Shown: in pieces, positions 27,085-36,890 of the stretch
Layout: each line of letters begins with the position of its first letter
How positions within the stretch are numbered: the stretch's first letter is position 1
DNA from: Paraburkholderia sp. HP33-1
Lineage (GTDB): Bacteria > Pseudomonadota > Gammaproteobacteria > Burkholderiales > Burkholderiaceae
Reading direction: 5' to 3'
NCBI RefSeq assembly: GCF_021390595.1
Contig: NZ_JAJEJR010000001.1
Span: forward strand, 1,178,001 to 1,242,000
DNA: 64,000 bases
Program-made: the position numbers and the translations under genes
The notes under the pieces: generated by a model
The model's database searches: none
What the model saw: only the letters and a program-made list of their open reading frames with translations
What the model was told of the DNA's origin: nothing

Positions 27085-27866
27085 AAACGATCGCGATCGT
27101 TTCCACCGCGGGCGGCACGGGCCGCACGACGCTCACCGCTGCGCTCGCGGTATTGCTCGCGCGCCGTGGCCGCCCGGTCGTCGCACTCGACTTCGATCCG
27201 CAGAACATGCTCGGCGCGCAGCTCGGCATCGACGGACTCGCGGCGACCGGTCTGTCGCAGGCGCTGCTCGATGCGGACACCGCGTGGCACGCGTGCACGT
27301 GGCGCAACGCCGACGGCGTGCTGTTCGTGCCGTACGGCGCCGTGTCGACCTTGCAAAGCGCGCAGTGCGACGCACGCCTCGCCGGCGAGCCGCGCTGGCT
27401 CGCCGACGCGCTCGCCGAGCTCGATCTGCCGCGCGACGGCGTCGTGTTGATCGACACCGCGCGCTATCCGTCGCAGCAGGCCGAGCACGCGCTGCGTTGC
27501 GCGGATCTCGCGCTGGGCGTGACGCCGCCCGAACCTGCCGCCTGCGCGACGCTGGTCGCGCGGCTCGCCGCGTTGCGCGACGCCTGCGCGCATCTGCGCA
27601 TCATCGTGAACCGGCTGAACCCCGCGCGCGACATGCAGCGCGACGTGCTCGCGATGCTCGGCGCGGCGCTCGGCGATAACCTGCCGCTGGCGCAACGCGT
27701 GCATCTCGATGGCGCGTTGCCCGAGTCGTTTGCGCGCGGCACGTGGCTGTTCGACGACGCCCCGCATTCGCAGACATCGCACGATCTGCAGGGGCTCGCG
27801 AATTGGCTCGATGCGTGGCTCACCGGGGGCTCCGCGGCACCTGACCGGCGGGACGACGTGTCATGA
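27081..27866 (+). CDS. bcsQ: Cellulose synthase-associated ParA/MinD-like ATPase BcsQ
   Basis: The 261-residue SIMIBI NTPase has a degenerate P-loop, STAGGTGRTTL (residues 8-18): the deviant Walker A KGGxGKT has lost both lysines (Ala10 and Arg15). The rest of the fold is clear (VVALDFDPQNMLGAQLGID; VVLIDTARYPSQQAEHALRCADLALGV). E. coli BcsQ is similarly deviant (RGGVGTTS). BcsQ with BcsR forms a cytoplasmic complex that stabilises the synthase and places it at the pole. It is linked to bcsF and bcsA by 4-base overlaps. Confidence 0.9.
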   Translation: MKTIAIVSTAGGTGRTTLTAALAVLLARRGRPVVALDFDPQNMLGAQLGIDGLAATGLSQALLDADTAWHACTWRNADGVLFVPYGAVSTLQSAQCDARLAGEPRWLADALAELDLPRDGVVLIDTARYPSQQAEHALRCADLALGVTPPEPAACATLVARLAALRDACAHLRIIVNRLNPARDMQRDVLAMLGAALGDNLPLAQRVHLDGALPESFARGTWLFDDAPHSQTSHDLQGLANWLDAWLTGGSAAPDRRDDVS

Positions 27867-30394
27867 GCGCGCGCGCACCGCGTTCGGCGCGCGAACGTGT
27901 ACTCGACTGGCTCGCGCGCGAGCTCGGCGTGCCCGCGAACCGCACGCCGCTCGACTGGTTCGTGCGGCTGTTTTTCCAGCCGCCCGCGCCGGGCAAGCCC
28001 GATTATCCGCGCCGTTGGATTCGCGCGGCCGTGCTGCATTTCGCGCTGCAGTGGGGTGTGCTCGAACCGCATCGGGCGCGCGCATGGCTGTGGCGCGCGT
28101 TCGTGCGCGCGCCGCGTTCGCCGGTAAGCAGCGCGGCGGCGAAAATGCGGGCGCTGGCCGCCTGGTTCGACCGCTGGCTCGTGCCGCTATGGTTGCTCGG
28201 ACGGCGCGTGCGCGAGCGCATCGACGCGCTGCTGGCGAGCTTGCCGTGGCAGCGCTGGGGCATGTGGCTCGAAGCCGCGACGCAGCGCGTCGGCCATATC
28301 CGCTGGCTGCTGCCGCTCGTGGTTGTCGCGGGTGCCGGTTTGTGGGCGCTGATCGGTACGTCGCCGCTGCAACCCGATGGTCAGCTCGAATTCTTCGCAG
28401 TACTGGTGATCGTCGCGCTGATCGTGCGGCGCTTTCCTGGCCGCATGCCGGTGCTGATCCTGACGACCCTGGCGCTGCTCGCGATGGTGCGCTACGTCTG
28501 GTGGCGCGTCACGCAGACGCTGTCGTTCCAGACGCCGGGCGAGGCGATTCTCGGCTATCTGCTGTTCGGCGCGGAAGCCTATACGTGGGTGATCCTGCTG
28601 CTCGGCTTCGTGCAGACCGCGTGGCCGCTGAAGCGCGCGGTCGCGAGTCTGCCTGCTGATACGTCGAGCTGGCCGAGTGTCGACATCTATATTCCGACCT
28701 ACAACGAGCCGTTGGCCGTCGTGCGGCCGGCCGTGTTTGCCGCGCAAGGCATCGACTGGCCGGCCGACCGGCTGCGCGTGTACCTGCTCGACGATGGCCG
28801 GCGCGAGGAATTCAGGGCGTTCGCCGAGGCATGCGGGATCGGCTATCTGACGCGCGACGACAACCGTCACGCGAAAGCCGGCAACATCAATAGCGCGCTC
28901 GCCAGCACGCAAGGCGAGTACGTCGCGATCTTCGATTGCGATCACGTGGCGACACGCTCGTTCCTGCAAACGACGATGGGCACCTTCCTGCACGACGCGC
29001 GCTGCGCGATGGTGCAGACGCCGCATCACTTCTTTTCGCCGGACCCGTTCGAGCGCAATCTCGGCACGTTCCGCCGCGTGCCGAACGAGGGCAATCTGTT
29101 CTACGGGCTCGTACAGTCCGGCAACGATCTGTGGAACGCGTCGTTCTTCTGCGGCTCGTGCGCGATCCTCAAACGCGCGCCGCTCGAAGAAGTGGGCGGC
29201 ATCGCGGTGGAGACGGTCACCGAGGACGCGCACACGGCGCTGAAGCTGCACCGGCGCGGCTACACGACCGCTTATCTGCCGACCGTGCAGGCCGCCGGGC
29301 TCGCGACCGAAAGCCTCGCGAGCCACATCCAGCAGCGCACGCGCTGGGCGCGCGGCATGGCGCAGATTTTTCGCATCGACAATCCGTTCGTCGGCCGCGG
29401 CTTGGGCTTTTTTCAGCGGCTGTGCTACGGCAATGCGATGCTGCATTTCTTCTACGGCGTGCCGCGGCTCATCTTCCTGACGATGCCGATGGCGTACCTG
29501 TTCTTCCAGATGTACTTCTTCAACGCACCGGCGACGACGATCGCGGGATTCGTGCTGCCGTACATCGTGCTCGCGAACATCGCGAACTCGCGGATGCAGG
29601 GCAAGTTCCGCCATTCGTTCTGGGCCGAGGTCTACGAGTCGGTGCTCGCGTGGTACATCGCACTGCCGACCACGATCGCGTTCTTCAGCCCGAAGCACGG
29701 CGCGTTCAACGTGACCGACAAGGGCGGGCGCGTCGACGAAGGCTACTTCGACTGGTCGACGTCGAAACCGTATCTGGTGCTGCTGGCGCTGAACGCGGCT
29801 GCACTCGCCACCGGCGTGTACCGGCTCATGTTCGGGCACGGCGACGAAACGCCGACGATCCTGATGAACGTGTTCTGGACGCTCTACAACCTCGTGATGC
29901 TCGGCGCGGCCGCGAGCGTCGCGCGCGAGGCGAAGCAGGTGCGCGTCACGCATCGGATTACGATGCGCGCGGCGGCGACGCTGCTGCTCGCGGACGGCAC
30001 GACGCTCGCCTGCACGACCAGCGACTACTCGACCGGTGGCCTCGGCCTGGACGTCGATCCGGGCTTGAATCTCGCGCCCGGCGACAGCCTCGGCGTGTGC
30101 CTGAGCCGCGGCGATCGCCAGTTCCATTTTCCGGTGTACGTGAGCCGCTGCATCGGACGGCACCTCGGCGTGCGCTTCGACGGCCTCACGCTCGAACAGG
30201 AACGGCAGCTCGTGCAATGCACGTTCGGCCGCGCCGACGCGTGGCTCGACTGGGATGCGCAAACGACCGAGGACGCCCCGCTGCGTGGTTTGAAGGAAGT
30301 GCTCGCGATGGGCGTCGAAGGCTATTCGCGGCTGTGGGGCGGCGTCGCGCGTGCCTGCCAGACGCTGCTTGCGCTCGACCGTACCCGTTATTGA
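27863..30394 (+). CDS. bcsA: Cellulose synthase catalytic subunit BcsA
   Basis: The protein is an 843-residue inner-membrane GT2 processive beta-glucan synthase. Visible motifs are DDG at 310-312, DCD at 358-360, TED at 453-455 and QRTRW at 491-495, the full catalytic set using UDP-glucose. Transmembrane helices flank the GT domain. The C-terminal PilZ domain has the c-di-GMP signature RVTHR (Arg694, Arg698) and DYSTGG (from Asp721), so activity should be switched by c-di-GMP. The start overlaps the bcsQ stop (ATGA). It lies seventh in the operon, far from its partner bcsB. Confidence 0.96.
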   Translation: MSARAPRSARERVLDWLARELGVPANRTPLDWFVRLFFQPPAPGKPDYPRRWIRAAVLHFALQWGVLEPHRARAWLWRAFVRAPRSPVSSAAAKMRALAAWFDRWLVPLWLLGRRVRERIDALLASLPWQRWGMWLEAATQRVGHIRWLLPLVVVAGAGLWALIGTSPLQPDGQLEFFAVLVIVALIVRRFPGRMPVLILTTLALLAMVRYVWWRVTQTLSFQTPGEAILGYLLFGAEAYTWVILLLGFVQTAWPLKRAVASLPADTSSWPSVDIYIPTYNEPLAVVRPAVFAAQGIDWPADRLRVYLLDDGRREEFRAFAEACGIGYLTRDDNRHAKAGNINSALASTQGEYVAIFDCDHVATRSFLQTTMGTFLHDARCAMVQTPHHFFSPDPFERNLGTFRRVPNEGNLFYGLVQSGNDLWNASFFCGSCAILKRAPLEEVGGIAVETVTEDAHTALKLHRRGYTTAYLPTVQAAGLATESLASHIQQRTRWARGMAQIFRIDNPFVGRGLGFFQRLCYGNAMLHFFYGVPRLIFLTMPMAYLFFQMYFFNAPATTIAGFVLPYIVLANIANSRMQGKFRHSFWAEVYESVLAWYIALPTTIAFFSPKHGAFNVTDKGGRVDEGYFDWSTSKPYLVLLALNAAALATGVYRLMFGHGDETPTILMNVFWTLYNLVMLGAAASVAREAKQVRVTHRITMRAAATLLLADGTTLACTTSDYSTGGLGLDVDPGLNLAPGDSLGVCLSRGDRQFHFPVYVSRCIGRHLGVRFDGLTLEQERQLVQCTFGRADAWLDWDAQTTEDAPLRGLKEVLAMGVEGYSRLWGGVARACQTLLALDRTRY

Positions 30395-30435
30395 TGTCGC
30401 CGGCGCAGGTAACCGGCCAATGAGAGAACCCGTTC

Positions 30436-32007
30436 ATGACTTTGTGGAACCTGTACTTCATCCTGAAGCTCTACCTGTACGCGGGCGGCCATCTGCAGCC
30501 GCTGTGGCTCGCGAATCTAGGCTTTGCGCTCGCGCTCGTCGTGAGTTCGACGCTGCGCCGGCGCGCGCTGCGCATCGTGCGCAATCTGCTCGGCCTCGCG
30601 CTCGGCGTGCCGCTGATGTACCACGAGGCGAACGTGCCGCCGTTCTCCCGTCTGACCGAGGAGTTCGGCAATCTGACCACGTTCAGCCTCGGCTACTGGC
30701 TTGAACTCGCACAGCGCTTTCTGCCGCCGATGCTGCTGCTTGCCGCGCTGGGCGCGCTCGTCGGCTACCTGATCGTGAATCGCTGGGTGCGCGTCGCGAC
30801 CTTCGTGCTGATCGCACTGGTCGCGATTCCGCTGTGGCACGAGGGCGGGGTGGTGCTCGCGCAACTGCGCGCCGCGTCGACGAACGCAGCGGCGAATGCC
30901 GGAGCGAATACAGCCAGCAACGCGCTCGCTGCGCAGCCGCTCGACCATAACGCGACGCTCGCGGCGTTCCGCACCCAGGAGTCGCAACGGCAGGTGAGCT
31001 TCGGCCATCTCGCCGCCGATCCGAACAGCCAGTTCGACGTGATCGTGCTGCACATCTGCTCGCTGTCATGGGACGACCTCGATGTCGCGAAGGCGCGCAA
31101 TCATCCGCTGCTTTCCCACTTCGACTATCTATTCACGAACTTCAGCACCGCGGCGAGCTATAGCGGGCCGGCCGCGATTCGCGTGCTGCGCGCGAGTTGC
31201 GGCCAGCAGGCGCACGCGGACCTCTATAAGGGCGCGCCGCCGCAGTGCTATCTGCTCGCCGATCTCGCGCAGGCCGGCTACACGCCGCAGACGATGCTGA
31301 ACCACGACGGCCACTTCGACAACTTCCTGCAACTGATCCACGACAACGCCGGCGTACCGAACGTGCCGCTGATTCCGAACACGAGCGTGCCGGTCGCGAT
31401 GCATGCGTTCGACGGCTCGCCGATCCGCGACGACTATGAGGCGCTCGCCGCGTGGTACGCGCAGCGCGCGAGCATCGCGGGGCCGGTCGCGCTGTACTAC
31501 AACACGATCAGCCTGCATGACGGTAACCGGTTGCCGAACAGCAACCTGTCGAGTATCGATTCGTATCCGCTGCGCGTGAACAAGCTGATGAGCGACTTCG
31601 ACCGCTTCGCCGATCTGATCGCATCGTCGGGGCGGCGCGCGGTGATTGTGATGGTGCCCGAGCACGGCGCCGCGCTGCGCGGCGACACGAATCAGGTGGC
31701 GGGCCTGCGCGAGATTCCGACGCCGGGCATCGTGCATGGGCCGGTCGGCGTGCGCGTCGTCGGTTTCCAGGGCAGTCACGGACCGACTACGGTGATCGAC
31801 AATCTGTCGAGCTTCCTCGCGGTCGCGCAGTTGCTGTCGAATCTCGTGTCGAATAGTCCGTTCAAGCCCGGCGTGAGCTTGTCGCAGTACGCGGCGAATT
31901 TGCCGCAAACGCAGATGGTCGGCGAAAACGAGGGGACGGTGACGATGAAGACCGCGTCAGGCTATGTGGTGAAGACGCCGGACGGCGTGTGGGTGGACGG
32001 CAAATGA
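30436..32007 (+). CDS. bcsG: Cellulose phosphoethanolamine transferase BcsG
   Basis: The protein has 523 residues. Several hydrophobic helices occupy residues ~1-140 (FILKLYLYAGG, LANLGFALALVV, MLLLAALGALVGYLIV, VATFVLIALVAI). A periplasmic alkaline-phosphatase-fold domain follows. The nucleophile block SYSGPAAIRVLRASCGQ places the likely catalytic Ser at 243. BcsG transfers phosphoethanolamine from phosphatidylethanolamine to cellulose, so the product is probably pEtN-cellulose. It starts 41 bases after bcsA and overlaps bcsR by 4 bases. Confidence 0.93.
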   Translation: MTLWNLYFILKLYLYAGGHLQPLWLANLGFALALVVSSTLRRRALRIVRNLLGLALGVPLMYHEANVPPFSRLTEEFGNLTTFSLGYWLELAQRFLPPMLLLAALGALVGYLIVNRWVRVATFVLIALVAIPLWHEGGVVLAQLRAASTNAAANAGANTASNALAAQPLDHNATLAAFRTQESQRQVSFGHLAADPNSQFDVIVLHICSLSWDDLDVAKARNHPLLSHFDYLFTNFSTAASYSGPAAIRVLRASCGQQAHADLYKGAPPQCYLLADLAQAGYTPQTMLNHDGHFDNFLQLIHDNAGVPNVPLIPNTSVPVAMHAFDGSPIRDDYEALAAWYAQRASIAGPVALYYNTISLHDGNRLPNSNLSSIDSYPLRVNKLMSDFDRFADLIASSGRRAVIVMVPEHGAALRGDTNQVAGLREIPTPGIVHGPVGVRVVGFQGSHGPTTVIDNLSSFLAVAQLLSNLVSNSPFKPGVSLSQYAANLPQTQMVGENEGTVTMKTASGYVVKTPDGVWVDGK

Positions 32008-32249
32008 ACGACTGGAACGCTGTGAAAAACGCCGCGCGCGGCGGCTGGCCCGTCGACGACATCAGCGGACTCGCGCTGCGTTTGCCGGAAGTCGAGCCAC
32101 GCCGCTATTTCGATGCTCAGGCGCAGGAGGCCTACCAGCAGTCGCTGCTGAAGTGGCCGGTGCTCGCGCGGCTGATGAACCTCGTGCCGCACGACGAGGC
32201 CGATACCCACGCTGCGCAACGTACGCCGCAAGAAGCGGGCGTGAAATAA
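32004..32249 (+). CDS. bcsR: BcsR-like small protein
   Basis: The 81-residue protein begins at the ATG overlapping the bcsG stop. Its core, LPEVEPRRYFDAQAQEAYQQ followed by SLLKWPVLARLM, follows the pattern of E. coli BcsR (LPDIDYADISQREQLAAAL then KRWPLLAEF). BcsR binds and stabilises BcsQ. In E. coli bcsR heads its operon next to bcsQ; here it is last. Similarity is short, but the pattern and operon context support it. Confidence 0.78.
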   Translation: MNDWNAVKNAARGGWPVDDISGLALRLPEVEPRRYFDAQAQEAYQQSLLKWPVLARLMNLVPHDEADTHAAQRTPQEAGVK

Positions 32250-32265
32250 GGCCCGCGGCGAACTT

Positions 32266-32895
32266 TCAGCGCAACTGGGTGACCGCCAGCAGCAACACCA
32301 TGCTGCCGATGGCGCCATCGAGCACCCGCCACGCGCTCGCGCGGCGAAACAGCGGCGCGAGCATGCGCGCGCCATAGCCGAGTGCGACGAACCAGACCGC
32401 GCTGACCGTCATCGCGCCGAGCGCGAAGGCGACCCGTGCGCCTTCCGGCTCGCGCGCGCCGGCCGTGCCGATCAGCAGGAACGTATCCAGATAGACGTGC
32501 GGATTGAGCCAGGTGAACGCGAGCGTCATCAGCACGATCGGCAGCGCGCGTTGCGCGGGCGGTGCTGCATCGGCGGATGCGCCGCTCGAAGCATCGAGCA
32601 CCGCGTGTCCCGGCCGCACCGCGCGGCGCAGCGCGCTGACACCGAACCAGGCGAGATACGCGAGACCGACGTAGAGCATACCGTGCACGAAGTTCGGGTA
32701 GCGCTCCATCAGCACCGCGGCGCCGCCGACGCCCGCGCCGATCAGAATGAAATCCGACAACGTGCACAACAGCACGATCTTGCCGACGTGCGAGCGCATG
32801 ATGCCCTGCCGCAGCACGAATGCGTTCTGCGCGCCGATCGTCACGATCAGCGACGCGCACAGCGCCGCGCCGTGGGAGAAAGACAACCAGTTCAT
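32266..32895 (-). CDS. argO: LysE/ArgO family amino acid exporter
   Basis: The 209-residue inner-membrane protein has about six hydrophobic helices. Family hallmarks are TIGAQNAFVLRQGIMRSHV near the N-terminus and AFTWLNPHVYLDTFLLIG in the middle. It exports arginine and possibly lysine. The start at 32895 is chosen because the upstream 23 codons of open frame are not membrane-like and run into the regulatory region. It is divergent from an ArgP/LysG-type regulator, the standard pairing. Confidence 0.9.
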   Translation of the reverse strand: MNWLSFSHGAALCASLIVTIGAQNAFVLRQGIMRSHVGKIVLLCTLSDFILIGAGVGGAAVLMERYPNFVHGMLYVGLAYLAWFGVSALRRAVRPGHAVLDASSGASADAAPPAQRALPIVLMTLAFTWLNPHVYLDTFLLIGTAGAREPEGARVAFALGAMTVSAVWFVALGYGARMLAPLFRRASAWRVLDGAIGSMVLLLAVTQLR

Positions 32896-32987
32896 AAACG
32901 GTCCGGAAAATGGAAGCACGGGGGATAGACGGGGCAAAGCAACAGCGCTAGTCTGCGGGTACACGTCTCATAAGAGAAGCTAATTTA

Positions 32988-33003
32988 CTTAATGCAGATT
33001 AAG
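32988..33003. promoter_or_regulatory. Candidate ArgP operator
   Basis: CTTAAT-GCAG-ATTAAG is a perfect inverted repeat with a T-N11-A core, as LysR-type proteins prefer. It lies in the argO-argP intergenic region and abuts the argP ribosome site AAGGAA (33001-33006). Confidence 0.5.
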
Positions 33004-33011
33004 GAACGCTA

Positions 33012-33905
33012 ATGCTCGACTACGCCTTGCTCGACGCGCTGGCCGCCGTGGTGCGCCACGGCTCGTTCGACCGTGCCGCGAGCGAACTCAATATCACGCC
33101 GTCTGCTGTATCGCAGCGGGTCAAGCTGCTCGAGGAGCGCGTCGGCAGCGTGCTCGTGAAGCGCGGCCAGCCGTGCGTCGCGACCACCTCGGGCGCGCTG
33201 CTGTGCCGCCATACCGAGCGCGTGCAACTGCTCGAAGCGGAGCTGAACGGCCGGCTGCCGACATTACCCGGCGCGCTCGTCGAGCCGTGGCCGGCACTGC
33301 GCGTCGCCGTCAACGACGACAGCGTCGGCACCTGGTTCATCGACGCGGTCGCGCCGTTCTGCGTCGAACGCGAGATGCTGCTCGACCTCGTGATCGACGA
33401 CCAGGACTACACCGCGCAGCGCATTCGCGACGGCAGCGTGCAGGGCGCGATCACGACGCAGGCCGAACCGGTACAGGGCTGCCGCTCGACGCGCCTCGGC
33501 CGCATGCGTTACCTCGCGGTCTGCTCGCCCGCGTTTCGCGCGCGCTATTTCGCCGACGGCGTCACGCGCGACAGCCTGCGGCGCACGCCGTGCGTCGACT
33601 TCAACCCGAAGGATCAGCTGCAAAAGCGCTTCATGCGACGCATCACGCGCGCGGAGCTCGATCCGCCGCTGCACTGGATTCCGCATGTCGCCGGTTTTCT
33701 GCGCGCGTGCGTGATGAGCCTCGGCTGGGGCATGTGCCCCGAGCGGATGATCGCCGGGCATCTGGAGCGCGGCGAACTGGTCGAGATCGCGCCGGGCAGG
33801 CATATCGACGTCGATCTGTACTGGCAGAGCTGGCGGCTGTCGATCGGCTGGCTCGACGATTTCAGCGCGATGCTCAGAAAGCGCGCGGGCGAGTTTCTGG
33901 ATTGA
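33012..33905 (+). CDS. argP: ArgP/LysG-type LysR regulator
   Basis: The 297-residue protein opens with the winged helix-turn-helix MLDYALLDALAAVVRHGSFD, RAASELNITPSAVSQRVKLL, EERVGSVLVKRG, which is typical of ArgP (IciA). The effector domain follows from about residue 95. It activates argO in response to arginine or lysine. A strong AAGGAA site precedes the ATG. It converges on the chemoreceptor gene with 21 bases between. Confidence 0.9.
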   Translation: MLDYALLDALAAVVRHGSFDRAASELNITPSAVSQRVKLLEERVGSVLVKRGQPCVATTSGALLCRHTERVQLLEAELNGRLPTLPGALVEPWPALRVAVNDDSVGTWFIDAVAPFCVEREMLLDLVIDDQDYTAQRIRDGSVQGAITTQAEPVQGCRSTRLGRMRYLAVCSPAFRARYFADGVTRDSLRRTPCVDFNPKDQLQKRFMRRITRAELDPPLHWIPHVAGFLRACVMSLGWGMCPERMIAGHLERGELVEIAPGRHIDVDLYWQSWRLSIGWLDDFSAMLRKRAGEFLD

Positions 33906-33926
33906 CTTCCTGATTGGATTGGAAGG

Positions 33927-35465
33927 TTAACTGGCAAGCCGGAACACCGATACGGCCGACCTCAAACGTGCCGCCTGTTCATCAAGTGATGACGCGGCAG
34001 CGGCGGCCTGCTCCACGAGCGCAGCGTTCTGCTGGGTGACTTCATCCATTTGCGTGACGGCTTTGCTGATCTGTTCGATGCCAGTACTTTGCTCGTCGGA
34101 GGCGGCGGAGATCTCGCCCATGATGTCCGCAACCCGGCCTATCGATTGGACGATCTCCGTCATGCGCCCACCCGCAGCCTCGACGAGCCGGCTACCGCTG
34201 CCGACCTTTTCTACCGATACCTCGATCAGCCCCTTGATATCTTTTGCTGCCGCGGCGCTGCGCTGGGCAAGCGAGCGGACCTCGGAGGCGACGACTGCGA
34301 ACCCACGACCTTCTTCGCCCGCCCGGGCCGCTTCGACGGCTGCGTTGAGCGCGAGGATATTGGTCTGAAAAGCGATGCTTTCGATCACGGTGGTGATGTC
34401 AGCGATCCGCACAGACTGTTGCGAAATTTCCCGCATCGTCTCGACGACTTCATGCACGGCTGCACCGCCAAGCTCGGTCGCCTCCTTTGCGGTGGTCACG
34501 AGGCCGTTGGCCTGACGTGCATTCTCGGCATTCTGTTTTACCGTCGCCGTAATCTGTTCCATGCTGGCGGCCGTCTCCTGTATCGAGGCGGCTTGTTCCT
34601 CCGTGCGTTGCGAGAGGTCCAGGTTGCCTTGCGCGATCTCACCGGCGCCGACGACGATCGAGTTGGTCGCGGTCTGGATTTCGGCGATCGTCGCGGTCAG
34701 ACGCGCCTTCATTTCGCCGAGCGCCGCGAGCAGGCTGCCCGGCGCGGCTTTTGCCGCATCGACCTCGACGTCCAGATCGCCAGTGGCGATCCGGGTCGTC
34801 AGGTGCGTCGCATGCGCCGGCTCGCCACCCAGCGTGCGCCGGACGCTGCGCAGCACGGCCCACGCGATGGTCGTAAGGATCGCGGCGATGACGAGCGTGA
34901 TGGCGCCCAGCACCATCGCGAGCCGGGTGAAGGCCGCGTGAATATCGTCGTAGAAGAAGCCCGTGCCGATCCACCAATCCCAGTCCGGAATGGAGACCAC
35001 GCCCTGGAGTTTCGGCTCCGCATCTGCATCGGGGCTGCGCTTGACCAGCACGTCGACGAGCGCGAAATGCGACTGCGCCATTCCGGCGCGGTAGGCTTCG
35101 CTATCGGTCAGACCGTCGGTCGTGCGGTTGCCTTTGGCTTTGGTGCCGATGAACTTCGCGTTCGGATGAACGAGGTTGATGCCGTCGGAGGTCGTAACCC
35201 AGTAGTAACTTTTCGTATTCGCGTTGAGCTCTGCCAGCGCGGTTTTTGCCTGTTGCTGAGCCTGATCCCGCGTGAGCGTTCCGCGCGCCTGCAACTCCCG
35301 GTATGAATTGACCAGATGTTCGGCCTTCGTCAGAAGAATGACGATCTCTTCACGACGGCTGTCGATCAAGGCACCACGCAGCGTTTGCAGCGCCATGGCG
35401 GCGAGCAGTGCGACGCCGAGCAGCGCGGCGACGACGAGCACCAGTAATTTCGTGGACAACTTCAT
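33927..35465 (-). CDS. Methyl-accepting chemotaxis protein (single-Cache type)
   Basis: This 512-residue chemoreceptor has TM1 at ~8-28 and a periplasmic sCache_2-like domain at ~35-180 ([43 protein letters not shown]). TM2 lies at ~188-210, then HAMP, then the signalling coiled coil with the hairpin tip [32 protein letters not shown]. No C-terminal NWETF-like CheR tether is present. The ligand is unknown; sCache_2 receptors often bind small carboxylates. Confidence 0.93.
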   Translation of the reverse strand: MKLSTKLLVLVVAALLGVALLAAMALQTLRGALIDSRREEIVILLTKAEHLVNSYRELQARGTLTRDQAQQQAKTALAELNANTKSYYWVTTSDGINLVHPNAKFIGTKAKGNRTTDGLTDSEAYRAGMAQSHFALVDVLVKRSPDADAEPKLQGVVSIPDWDWWIGTGFFYDDIHAAFTRLAMVLGAITLVIAAILTTIAWAVLRSVRRTLGGEPAHATHLTTRIATGDLDVEVDAAKAAPGSLLAALGEMKARLTATIAEIQTATNSIVVGAGEIAQGNLDLSQRTEEQAASIQETAASMEQITATVKQNAENARQANGLVTTAKEATELGGAAVHEVVETMREISQQSVRIADITTVIESIAFQTNILALNAAVEAARAGEEGRGFAVVASEVRSLAQRSAAAAKDIKGLIEVSVEKVGSGSRLVEAAGGRMTEIVQSIGRVADIMGEISAASDEQSTGIEQISKAVTQMDEVTQQNAALVEQAAAAASSLDEQAARLRSAVSVFRLAS

Positions 35466-35731
35466 GCGGGAGCCTCAGAAAATTAACTATCTGGTACATA
35501 TATCGGCGCTGGCGGCTCAGTCTTGAGTGGTGTCGCACCCGTGATAACCCTCGATTTGTGTACTGATCGTGCGTGGCCGATCAGTACCGGGGGAAGGGCA
35601 AGCGGGTGGCGCGGACGCACTCGATCCGGGTTATCCAGATACCTTGGTTGTACGAAGCATCAGATCAGCGATGGCTGATAACTTGTGAGTCATGGATTGA
35701 CGGCCTGTATTTAACTCGCATATGCGCATAT

Positions 35732-36637
35732 TCAGCTTCGAATGCTGCGCTTCCATGCGGCGGGACTAACTCCCACGAACGATTTGAATACGCGGGTGAA
35801 ATGGCTCTGGTCCGCAAACCCGCAACTGACTGCGACTTCGGCGAGGGAAGCCTCGGTGCGGCTGAGAAGTGCTTTCGAACGTTCGACGCGATGGCGCAAC
35901 ATCCAACGATGCGGCGGGTCCCCGGTGCTTGCCTTAAATGCACGAATAAAATAGCTGACTGACAGTCCGCTCTCGGAGGCAAGCGTTTTCAGCGACAGGT
36001 CGGCGTCGATCTGCGACGTCATCGCTTCCGTAGCACGCCGGAGCTGCCAGGGGGCAAGCATTCCCAGTCGCTCTTTTGGCATGCGCATACCGCCGAACCG
36101 CTGCGCGAAATAGGTGTAGGCAGCAAGCATGACGTGTTCGGCATACATCGAACTCACTTCGTGTGGCCGCTCCAGCGCAGGGAGAAGTGAACTTCCAAGG
36201 TGCCATATCGTCTCGTCCAGCAGCCCGCCTGGCCGGCAATAGAGGTGATCGATGCGCGCCACGCCGGATTCATCGGCAATCTCGTTCAGCGCGGTTTGCG
36301 GGACCGTGAACATGAGGTTGTCGAACGGGCTGATCAAATTCGCACACGGCAGTTCAAGGTGATTGACCACGCTGGTTGTTCGCGCCAGATAGGCGCCACG
36401 ATGGATGCACCTGCCGTCAAGGAAAAGCTCTCTTTGCTTTTGCTCGCGCAATTGAAGCATTACCGAAAAGACGGCATCACATTGGGGCGGCGTCACAAGT
36501 CCGTGCCCGGGCGTATCCCGGCGCAAGCGCGACACCAGCAGGCGTGACGTTTTTGGGCCCTTGGTGGTCAGTTGCGACACCGAGTCCGCCTTGAATAGCT
36601 CGACGAAGTTGCGGCTGTAGCTGAGATCCGACTGCAT
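35732..36637 (-). CDS. AraC family transcriptional regulator
   Basis: The 301-residue protein has a variable N-terminal sensor domain (residues ~1-190) and a C-terminal double helix-turn-helix (SLKTLASESGLSVSYFIRAFKASTGDPPHRWMLRHRVERSK; SLAEVAVSCGFADQSHFTRVFKSFVGVSPAAWKRS). It is divergent from the hydrolase/cysteine hydrolase/SDR group, with 253 bases between, so those genes are its probable targets. The inducer is unknown. Confidence 0.92.
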   Translation of the reverse strand: MQSDLSYSRNFVELFKADSVSQLTTKGPKTSRLLVSRLRRDTPGHGLVTPPQCDAVFSVMLQLREQKQRELFLDGRCIHRGAYLARTTSVVNHLELPCANLISPFDNLMFTVPQTALNEIADESGVARIDHLYCRPGGLLDETIWHLGSSLLPALERPHEVSSMYAEHVMLAAYTYFAQRFGGMRMPKERLGMLAPWQLRRATEAMTSQIDADLSLKTLASESGLSVSYFIRAFKASTGDPPHRWMLRHRVERSKALLSRTEASLAEVAVSCGFADQSHFTRVFKSFVGVSPAAWKRSIRS

Positions 36638-36890
36638 GCCTTGCTCCTCATTGAGAAGTCCCCAATCTGGCCTGACGAATCCTGCAGCCAGTTGAACAGA
36701 TCGCGATCATCTGTAACTCAATAAATCAGCGAATTTCGCCATTGAAATTTTCACGTTCCTGATGCTGGCACACGGAACGCGATGGGAAAGGGTCAAAACG
36801 CACATATTGGCCAAAAAACGCGCATATCAATCAAGACGCCCGTGCTTTGCCGATGCTCTCATGCAATCACTCGACAAACGGACGATCGCG

